Below, piece after piece: positions 50,763 to 62,700 of a DNA stretch of 64,000 nt. Each line of letters begins with the position of its first letter. Position 1 is the stretch's first letter. The position numbers were made by a program, and so were the translations under genes. This DNA is from Saprospiraceae bacterium (GTDB taxonomy: Bacteria; Bacteroidota; Bacteroidia; Chitinophagales; Saprospiraceae), in contig JAHDGU010000004.1 in assembly GCA_020627535.1 (NCBI GenBank), positions 124,001 through 188,000 of the forward strand. The letters run 5' to 3'. Below the pieces are notes generated by a model. That model did not search any database. It had not been told where the DNA came from and saw only the letters and a program-made list of their open reading frames with translations.

Positions 50763-53700
50763 TGTGTTTTGCTCAAGAGTCCAATTGAAGTCTTGTACAC
50801 GCTCTTCTGTTCTCCAGGCGAGGGCCACATCAAGATTGATGCTTTCCTCACTGTAGGCTTCTATCGTCGTGATCTCTGAGCTCAATGACAGCATCTCGCT
50901 CATACGACCTGTCTCAGTCGCAGTCAGAAGTAGAGTGAATAGCACTTCTTCATCAGCGATGCTTACCGCTTCACCTTCACTCCAGCTCATGGTCACTATG
51001 CCCTGATCTGATCTACGTGTGCCGATATTGCCAGCCGCTATGTCAATAGCACCAGCTTCGATTCCCTCGTAGTCCAGACCTGCAAGATTCCAAGTCATCT
51101 GGTATCCAAGCATTTGACGGAAGTCGCTCGCCAGGATCTCTAGTCTGAGCTGATCTCCCTGAGACACTTTGGCATCCATCATCGCTAAGACCAAACTACC
51201 ATCAGGTGTACGATCTTCTGTACCCATCAGACCATTTGGACTTGCATTGCCAGTGAGGTCACCCACTTTGACACCGATGAAGTTGTTATCTAGATCGTCT
51301 GTCGTGAGATCAGTCACATCGATAATCTCCTCAAATGGCCATGGATCTGTGATGTCATCCCACTCTTGCGTGATATCAACAAATCTCCAGCTCGTGTTGT
51401 CTGGGAACTCATCATATTCACCGAGTAGCAATCTTCTCAGTTCGACCATATCAAGAGCAGTGACTCCCTCATTATTATTGATATCAGCCGCGAGGTACTT
51501 GTATGCCACATCAAATGGCTCCAGACCTAGCAGATGCTTCTGGATCTTGACGATGTCAAATGTACTGACACCATTCATCGGATCATCATTTTTGAAGCCG
51601 CCTAGCTCATAGTCCTCAGTCAGGAGTACATCCTCAAAGACATATGTACCATCGTCTTCAGTCATGGTAGTCTGGTATGGTGTAGCTGGTAGGATATCCA
51701 AGCTGATCTCGACGTCTTCGATGCCTTCCTCATCCTCTGTGATCACGAGACCACCGACATCACCACTGATACCATTACATGCATCATTGTTGTCCTGGAT
51801 GAAGATGAAGGTCTCACAGAAGTCTTGATTTCCTGCAGCATCGGTCACCCAAAGCTGTACAGTCTGTGTACCCAGCTGCTCACAGTTGAATGTGATGAAC
51901 TGATCATCCACATCCTCTGAGAAACTCACTGTCACATCACCACAGTTATCGTCGCTACCGGCATCAAAATCGCTCGCCCAGATTGTCACTTCTCCTACAC
52001 TCTCCATGATCACTGTGATCAATCCGCTGAAGCACTTAGGACTTGGCTTCTTGCAGTCTTGCACGCTGAATGCCTGAGTCAACTCAGTAAGATTACCACA
52101 GCCATCTACAGCTCTCCATGTGATCGTGTGATCACCAAATGGATAGAAGCCACTGGCATCATCTCCTGGAGCCGCCACATCGATGTCTCCATCATTGAAG
52201 GCGTCTATGAAGTAGCTAATATCCACTTCTGCACTGCAATCATCCGTAGCGGACATGACCAGATCAATGTAGCCTTCGCAGTTACTAGATGTGCTATCAC
52301 AAGAGACGAGCTCAAGCTCTCCTGTCATCTCAGGACCTATGCTGTTGCTCAACTTGATCACCTGCGTGTATATCCACTGTCCTGCACCTGTGATCTCATC
52401 ATACTGGCACCAGTCTAGGATCTTCCACGTACGTAAGATCTTGATACATGCATCTGGATCATTCACAAAGAGCTCGTCTTCATAATTGACCAAGATATCT
52501 GCACAGACATCTCCGTAGATGATTGGCTCACCAGTCACACTTGGATCGTCCATCAAGTCTTCCGTACACACATCCTCCAGCGTCACATCACATGGCCAAT
52601 CCACATTGTCAGAGTTGCTCCATCCTGGCTCACCTGGACATACCAGGTCAGTGATGATGAATGGATCAAACTCTTCGAAGGTGATGACCTGCTGGCAAGT
52701 CGCAGTGCGACCACCTGCATCTGTAGCAGTGAACATTCTTGTCAGAGTACCTCTTCCACACTCGATATTGATGCTCACATCTATGTCAATCTCAGCAGTA
52801 CAGTTGTCACCAAAGACACCATCGATACCCCATACGTGATCGCCTGGGAAGTTAGGATTACCATGGCCTGACACTACGACATCTCCTCTGATTTCACCAT
52901 CTAGTACTACCGCACCAAATGTGCGATCTGCAGGATCGGTGATCGCAAATGGATCATACTCAAAGTCACAACTCACTGTGATGCTCGGAGGACAAAGGAC
53001 TACCGGTGGCAGCTCATCCTGTACGAGTGTCTCGAGGTCACAATCATTGTAAGTACCATAGAGATCACCACCTGGACGCATACGCGCTGGATCTATCGGT
53101 CCTTCTCCTGGATCTACTTCAAAGACTCTCATAGTCACACCCACTCTATTGCCTACTTCATCACAGCAGAATCTCACATAATCATCGAAGTAGACTTGTG
53201 TACCGATCTTAATCGGATCATCATCACCATCATTGGCATTGAGTCCATCACAAGTGACACAAACATTGAATGTTCCGTCAAATCCATCTGTCGTGCCACA
53301 GAGCTCATCCGTCTTGATGACTTTGAACCATACATCCTTGCAGTTGTCATGGCTGCCATCGTCAAATGTCTCTGCATAGGCTAGACCAGTACCGTCGATC
53401 GTGACGCTCACCACTGTATTCTCGTCGCATACAGCTGTCGGTGCCTGATTGTCAATTACCGTCACAGTGATCGTTCTCGTCGCGATATTGAAGCACTCAT
53501 CGATGATGATGTAAGTCACTTCTGTCTCACCCACTGGAATATCTGTCAAGATGTACTGATCAGTTCCTAGTTGTACAAGATTACCAGCAGTGTAGGATAC
53601 ATTGAACTCATATCCACTGCAATCCTCTACCTGAGGAATGGTAACATTCCATACACCTACGCACTCATCCGTCAAGGTAGATACAGTGACGTCAGAGATA

Positions 53701-56700
53701 TTGGAAATGACCGGATCTGCATCATCCCACACGATAATACGCTGAGTGAACTCGATCGGGTTGTCATCGCTTAGCTCTTGGCAAAGGTTACTGACAGACC
53801 ATGTACGCTGGATCTCGTAGCTATTGCCACATCCAGTGAGGATCTTATCCCAATTGGCAAATGTCAAATCACAGAATGGAATATCATTCGGCACGATCTC
53901 TATGCCATCAATCATTGGGAAGCCCGTGTTTCCTGGCTCGATCAATGAAGGATCTGCACTCACCTCTGCACATGTAAATGCAGGATTATCAAAATCATCA
54001 TAGTCATCCGGGAAGGTCACCTGACTTACGTCAAATGTCTGTAGGACGATGCGCTGTTCACAGACAGTAGAGTTCCCTGATACATCCGTGATTGTCCATG
54101 TTCTTGTGATTTCTACTCTTGGATCATCACATCTGTCATTATCAACAATGACGTCAGAGTAATCTACTGTGAAATCTCCAGGTCCTGGACAGCTCGTAGG
54201 TATAGGGAAACCTGTGATACTCGGATCGCTCAGAGCATTACAAGGTAGCAAGGTATCTGCAGGACAAATAACCTCTGGGAAGAGCTTATTCTCCACAAAT
54301 ACATATCCCCAACAGATATTACCTCCACCACAAGTATCGGTCACCATGGCAATCAATGTATCACCTACATTCTCGCTAGTGACGAACGGACTTGTCGGAA
54401 TCGGAGGAGCACCGTCCTCTTCATGTAGAGTCACCACATAGCAATCATAACAGGCATATGGACCTCCTTCTAGGATCATATCCGGAAGGACTTCACCTTC
54501 ACAGTCTGCATCCAAACTCAGATTGATCTGATCATTGCATGCCAGAGCTCCTGTTGGATTCGGATACTCTTCTACCGTGAGATTGAAGCTACAGCTCACT
54601 TCGTTTCCGCCTTCGTCGATGGCTACGATCGTGATCTCCGTCACACCGATCGGGAATGGAATTCCATTTGGTGTGATGCTGAATGAATCAATATCACAAT
54701 TGTCCGTCAGTACGTCAGGCTCAAAATGCTGGATCGTCTCGCACTCACCTGGATCCAAGGTGATCGTGATATTGGCAGGACATTCTAGCACAGGTACTAG
54801 TGTGTCGAGCACTGTCACCACGGAGGCGCAGATGCCCTCATTTCCACAAGGATCCACGACGGTGAGGATGACATCGTTGTCTCCGATATTGTCACAAGTG
54901 AAGCGATTCTTACTGATGCTGAATGTGAGGAATTCTTCCTCAGCAGCATTGTCGAAGCTTCCATCATTCACATCGTTGGAGCTGATGATTACCTCTCCAT
55001 TTTCATCCAGGTAGACTGTAATGTCTTGACAGATAGCTGTCGGTCTTGTCACGTCTTCCACTTCGATAATCTGGACATCGCTGCTGCTATTGGCGCACTC
55101 ATCGGTCAATACCCAAGTACGTGTGATGGTATAAGTGTAGAAGCAGCACATGGACTGATCGTCACACTGCGTACTGTCGTCACTGAATTCCATCGTAATG
55201 CCTGGCACTGTAGAGAGTCCATGAATGATTCCTAGGAATCCATCTGGGAAGATCGTATCGACCTCTTCACTACAGTTGTCGAAGATATTGTCAGGATATC
55301 CAGTATTATCTGGGTGTCCACTATCCTCAGAGCTGATCGTGATGTCTGGCGCTTCGTCAAAGACTGGCGCGACTGTATCGATCACAAAGAGCTTCTGGAT
55401 GTGGAAGCACTGATTACCACTGGCATCACTGATCCACCAAGTTCGCTTGAGGGTATAAGTGTTTGCGCAGAGGATATCAAATGTATCCTGGCTGAAGCTA
55501 TCTACCACCTCCTCTGACGGTGTGCAGTTGTCCACTGTATGCCATGCAGGATTGAGCTCAAAGGGCTCTGGAATCGCATCGCAAGTCACAACTTCATCCA
55601 ATGGAAGTGTCGTCACAAAATCTGGGCACTCAGTATCGAGAACCTCGATCGTGAATGTACAAGTGGCACTGTTGCCATCTGCATCTTCTGCCATATAGGT
55701 CACTGTGTACGTACTATCCACTTCTAGGAAGTCACCTGAGATCGGTCCAGCGATCTGAGTCACATCGAGTTCCTCATCACAATTGTCAAAGGCCACTGGT
55801 GCTGCCCAGTTGACCAAGGCTCCACACTGATCTGGATCAGTACCGAAGGTCAATGGACCAGGACAATTCTGGAAGAATGGATCTTCGATATCGACGACAG
55901 TAATCTCTACGATACAAGTCGTTTCATTACCACTCTGATCTGTGACTGTCACCTCTGCAAGTACCACATTGCCTACTTCATCACTCAAGCTGACACCAGC
56001 TAGTGGCGTCTGCACGATACTGACTACGCTACAGTTGTCTTCTGCATCAGTCACAAGGCTTACAAGGTCTGGCATGATCGCATCACAACCAGGTACATTG
56101 ATCGCGTTGTCCACATCACTGAATGGACAAGTAAATGTCGGAGCGATGGTATCAAGGACTGTCACTTCTGCCACGCAGACGGCACTGTTGCCATGCTCAT
56201 CAGTCACTGTCAATGTCACATTATTCTCACCTAGACCACCCATCGGCGGAATACTCATTCCTGGAACGAATACATGAGTACCGATAGGCATTGGAGTAGC
56301 AGAACTCGCATTATCGGCTTCACCATCCCACTCGTTAGCTCCTGCAAAAGTCCAGTTACCTGGCATAAAGCTGGCGTCCGGTCCAGTGCTATTCACTCTG
56401 TAAGCCCAGCTATCTAAGTAATCCCAGACTTGACCTGATCCGTCGGTATTGACATCACCAAAGACATCTAGGACTGAGCCATTCTTGAACAGTTCAACTG
56501 CATCGTCTCCATTGATCAACATTGCAGTAGTCGAGTACAAGAAGCTCGGCGTCGATCCAAACCAGGTTGTGAAACTCATCTCTTCACTCACGACATAGAT
56601 GTAGCTGCCTGCAGGCACAAAGACTGATGGGAAGCTAAACTCTTCTCCATCGGTTCCACCACCGTTGTTAGCAGATCCTATACCGTAGATACCAAGATCA

Positions 56701-59700
56701 GGAATGTCGATAGCCGCATAAAGCTCAATTCCTTTTGGTAGGCCACCAGAGAGTGTCGCATCAAAAGCACCGCTGATCACAAGGTCAACAGGATCACCTG
56801 CTACACCAGGAGCCCCTTCACAACCGAAGTTGGCCAGATCAATGCTCAGCGTGATTGGACTACAGTTTTCTGTGCTACCACCATCAACATCCTCCGGTGT
56901 GATGCTTGCTGAGCCATTCTCATCCAGATAGATCACTAGATCTTGACAGACTGCTGTAGGCATGTCATTGTCAAGGACCGTCACGAGGAATCCACAGGTA
57001 TCAGTATTGCCAGCAGCATCATATGCGACCCACTCTACGTAGGTGTCACCGAGTGGGAAGATCGCTCCACTGGTCAGACCTTGCGTCAAGATCACGCTAT
57101 CTACTCCACAATTATCATCTACTGTCGGTAAGCTGTATGTCACTGTCGCATCACAATCATCTGCATTGGTCGCGATGATAATGCTATCTGGACAAGTCAC
57201 GAAGATTGGATTGACATCATCCACTACGGTCACTGTGAAGCTACAGCCTGCTGTATTACCAGACTGATCTACCACTACATAGCTTACCGTCGTCGTTCCT
57301 ATCTCAAAGTTTCTCGATGCAGCCAAGTTGCCTGACTGGAGGTCAGCGAAGATGTCAAATGCGCCATCGATACTTCCATCAGGATTGGTGTAGCTCACGG
57401 AGTAAGCCTCAAACCCACAACCGTCTTCTGGCGTAGGATGCGTCCACTCGTAAAGTGTATCGCAAGATCCATCAGCTGTGCTGAGTGGTCCTACATCCTG
57501 AGGACAGGTAATGGTAGGATTAGAGACATCTTCTACGATCACTATTTGCACGACAGTGTCACTATTACCACAGAGATCTGTACCAATCCAAGTCCGTGTG
57601 ATCTGGAAGTCATTGATACCAGTAAGACTATCAAGGGTCTCACTGAAGTCTACGTTGACCTCGTCTCCACAGTTGTCTACCCAGTCGACCACTGGTACGG
57701 CTGGAATACTATCTCCACAGCCCACAGTCGTATCTGCAAACATTGCCGGGCTAGGTATCGGTGCTTCTTCATCGAGTACTGTGATCGTCTGAGAAGCACT
57801 AGCGCTATTACCAGCACCATCAGTGACGATCCAGTTGCGCGTGATCACGAAGCTATTGGCACAGTCAAGTGTATCAATCGTCTCAAAGAACGAAACATCA
57901 ACCAATAGGCAGTTGTCATCAATGACAGGATCTACGACTGCTGGTATACTATCTCCGCAGGCTACTGTCGTGTCATTAGCAACGCCAGTAATGGTCGGCA
58001 GAGACTCGTCAATCGTCACAGTAAACATGCTAGAGTCGGCACAGCTTTCTTCAGTAGCCGTATCACCGACGATATAGTAAACCACGTAGGTACCAATCTC
58101 GTCAGCAACAAGCACGTCACCACTGACGATCGATGTAGCGCTACCGGTACCACCTGTACCTGGAGCTGCTCCACCGACCCATTCAAAACGTCCACCAGGA
58201 GTGGTCGTTCCTACGATGAAGGCCTGTGTGAGATCTGTTTGACGATTGATGCCTTCACAGCTAGCAAAGTCTTGCGTGCTCGCATCAACCTCGTCGATTT
58301 GGATCACCTCAAGCACGAATGTGCAGAGCGTCTGATTGCCTGCAATATCAGTAGCCAAATAAGTCACACTATAGATACCCGGACTTAGCTCCGTGCCAGG
58401 TCTAGGGCCAGCAATCTGCTGGACAGTATCCATCTCACAATTGTCAGTAGCGACAGGAGTATTCCAGATCGGTAAGATCTCACAGAGGAATGGATCTACA
58501 CCGACTGTCAATGTATCTGGACAGTTGACAAATTCCGGAGCTACCTCATCGGCCACGGTGACGGTAAAGCTGCACTCAGCACTATTGCCTGCTGCATCAT
58601 ATACCAAGTAATCAATCGTCGTCGTACCTACTGTGAAGCGTCTACTCGCTGGGAGCATGGAGTCGATCACTCCCATCTCCGTCAATTGAAGTACGCCAGT
58701 GAAAATATCCATTGGTCCTTCAATTGTACCATCTGGATTGGTATATGTCACAGTGTATCCCTCTAGTCCACAGTTGTCTGTAGGACTTGGGTGCGTCCAA
58801 GAGTAGATCGTATCACAGCTTCCATCAGCAGTAGTCAGAGGACCGACATCATCGGGACAAGTGATCATCGGCGTCTCGGTATCTAGTACCGTGACAGTAA
58901 ATGAACACGTATCTGAATATCCACAGCTGTCGGTGATCAAAAAGACATTCTCAGTCACCCCTACCGGGAATATACTTCCACTTGGCAGTCCAGCAATCTG
59001 CTCCACAGGACCCTCCGCGCTCAACGAGCCATCAAGGAAGGTGATGATTGTAGGAGGATCTTGACTCGGGAAGCAATCCACTGAAGTACTAGAGAAACCG
59101 CAGCTTCCCACCGTACTCGAATTCCAAGTTGTCCCTGAAACAAATCCATTGAAATTAGCGCCCAATGGCCATCCAGAATCACTTGATGGAAGCACATTCA
59201 GCTCCACCAAGACAAAGCTACTTGCTGGTATGGTCGCACTCATTGGAATCACTATATCATCATTCTGTGCTGCAGGACCGTAGGTAATGCTACCTGAGGC
59301 AATCGCTGTCAAGTCACTGAATGGAATAGAACATTCCATACTGACATCACTCACGATATATACCCTTGCATCGATCGACTGCGTACCTACGGTAAATCCA
59401 CTAGACTTAAATCTCACATTTGTCAATTCGAAGTCATCAGAATATCCGCTTAGATCTATCAAAGAATAATAGCTATTCTCTACTTGACTATTGGAAAATC
59501 CACAGCCAAAGCCAGTCGCAGCCACTGTGTCAGCGGCATTGGTAATGCTAAGCATGTTGCCGGCATTGCTGCTTCCTCCCACAGAGATTAATCCATCAGG
59601 ACAGATGTCTGAGAATGTAGGCATGTCATACTCCACAAGAGCACCACACGCACCAGGATCATTCTCTACCTCCACGTCATCTGGACAAGTCAGCACAGGC

Positions 59701-62700
59701 GGTGAGTCTACAAGCACGGTAAACATGCTCGTATCCGCACAGCTGACATCACTAGCCGTATCTCCCACGATATAGTAGATCACATAGGTACCGCTGTCTT
59801 GTGCCACAAGTACATCTCCACTCACGACAGAAGCATCGCTACCCGTACCTCCGGTACCAGGAGCTGCTCCACCGACCCACTCAAAGCGTCCACCAGGAGT
59901 CGTCGTACCCACGATGAAGCTCTGGGTCAGATCTGTTTGCTGATTGTATCGCGCACAAGACTTAAAGTCCTCTGTACTCGCATCCACCTCATCAATCTGG
60001 ATGATCTCGAGGGTGAATGTGCATGATGTAGTATTACCTGCCGTATCTGTTGCTGTATACGTAACAGTATAGAGACCAGGGCTCAGCTCTGTACCTGGTG
60101 TTGGCCCTGCCGTTTGCACGACAGTGTCAAGGGCACAATTGTCCGTAGCCACAGGCGCACTCCAGATCGGTAAGATCTCACATAGGAATGGATCTACACC
60201 CACTGTCAGTGTATCTGGACAGTTGACGAAGCGTGGTGCTACATTGTCAATGACAATTACTGTATACGTACAAGTATCAGCATTACCAGATATATCCGCT
60301 GCGTAGTAAGTCACAGTCGTCACACCCACACCGAAGTTGCGCGGTACGATTGAGTCTGCACCCGAACCGATCGAGAAAAAGTCTCCCAAGTTTTGAGGAC
60401 CATCCACTGTACCGTCAGGATTGCTGAAAGTCACCAGGAACTCACCAATCGGACAGTTATCTGTCACCACTGGTAGATCTAGTTCTATGAGTGTATCGCA
60501 AGAGCCATCAGCCGTAAATGCTACAACATCTGCTGGACACTCGAGTACTGGTGTGGTCGTATCCACGACTGTCACAGTCCAGCTGCACTCTGACACATTG
60601 CCAGATGCGTCTGTTGCCGTCCACGTATTGACAGTCTCCCCTAGTGGGAAGAAGCTGCCACTTGGTAGACCGGCAGTTTGTATCAGTGCGGGAGACATTG
60701 CAATAATTCTCACCATGCCATTCCCCATTTGAGCTCCTGCAGTCGTCATACCTCCGGTGACTCCGCCTATGTAGCTCGAGCCACCTCCTGCTGCGCATCC
60801 GGCTCCGCCACCATACCAGCCGCCTCCACCACCAGAAGCAGTACAACATGCATCAGTAGATCCTCCCAATCCAAATCCTGAAGGTGTTATTACAAAACCT
60901 GAAACATTCGAAGATCCGCCAGCTGATTGTGTTCCACCTAGGCCATTCTCATTAAAGCCTGTGTCAAATCCATCTTGGCCAATAAGGCCACCACCGACTC
61001 CACCTCCCGACGTACCGCATGATCCACCACCACCAGCAGCAACTAGAACTCGATCAACCAATGTGTTACCACCTTGTCTTACGTCACTAGCTCCGCCACC
61101 AGCTCCGCGGGTCTCACCTGATCTAGCTTGAGAATCTCCACCTCCATTAAAGCCTCCACCACCAACAGTGGTAATGGCTCTTGTCTCTCCTTCACCTCCA
61201 ACATATATCTCGAGCACTTCGCCCGGTGTGACGGCTAGCAATCCCGAAGCGAAACCTCCTGGACCACCTTCGGCGAAAAAACCAAAGTTTCCATCACCAC
61301 CTTGGGCACCCCAAGCCTCTATCAAAATCTCTGTCACACCACTAGGAACGACATATTGCTGCGGAGCACCAGTAAACATGAAGGTTGTGGTATCTCCATC
61401 TCCTCCAAGAATACTCAAGTCTCCATCACAATTGTCGAATGCCGTCACCTCATACTCATAGAGTGCATTGCAAGCAGTATCCGAAGCATAAATAATCGTA
61501 TCACCTGGACAGAAAATCTCTGGCACTTGAACATCAGATACAATCACCCAGAAGCAGCAAGTGTCACTAAGCACACCATTATTATCTGGATCATCGCTCT
61601 CGGTAGCTATATAGCATACCTGCGTAGAGTCAAGCTCAAATGTCTCGCCACTTGCGTCATCCATACCAGTAGCCAGTGTATCACCAGCTGTACTGATCAG
61701 GTAATATGTCACGTCCACCGGACAATTGTCAAAGTCATTCAAGACACTCAATGTGCCCTCTGGTGCTGTCCAAGAGCATAGATCAGGATCTGTCTCACGC
61801 TCTAGGAAGTTTCCTGGGCAGGTGAGCAGAGGTATCTGCGTATCAATGATCTCTACCACAAATGTGCAAGTACTGACGTTGCCTGCCTCATCCGTCGCTT
61901 CGTAGGTGATCGTATGGAACCCGATCGGAAGATCGGTACCATTGAGACCAGTTGTCTCGATCACTGTATCCATTGCACAGTTGTCTGTTGCCACCGGCGT
62001 AGACCAGTTGACATTGGTCGCGCAGAGGTCCACATTACTGCCGAAGACCAGCGTGTCTGTAGGGCAGTTGACGAAAACGGGATCAACATTATCAAGGACA
62101 GTCACAGTATACGTACAAGTGTCAGCATTACCCGATACATCAGCTGCGTAGTATGTCACAATCGTCACACCTACCTCGAAGTTGCGCGGTACTATCGAGT
62201 CTGCACCAGATCCGATCAAGAAGAAGTCTCCCAAGTTTTGAGGACCGTCAACCGTACCGTCAGGATTACTGAAAGTCACCAAGAACTCACCAATCGGACA
62301 GTTATCTGTCACCACTGGTAGATCTAGTTCTATCAGTGTGTCACAAGAGCCATCAGCCGTAAATGCTACAACATCTGCTGGACACTCGAGAACTGGTGTA
62401 GTACTATCCACCACTGTCACAGTCCAGCTGCACTCTGACACATTGCCAGATGCGTCTGTCGCCGTCCACGTATTGACAGTTTCTCCTAGTGGGAAGAAGC
62501 TGCCACTTGGTAGACCTGCAGTCTGCACGAGTTGTTGCGTGCCCATGGTAATGATTCTTACGAGACCATTACCCATTTGGACTCCAGTCGTAGTCATTCC
62601 TCCAGCTACTCCACCGATGTATGAGGAACCGCCACCGCCGCCGCAGCCTGAGCCACCGCCATACCAGCCACCGCCGCCGCCTGAGCAACGCGTGTTTCCA

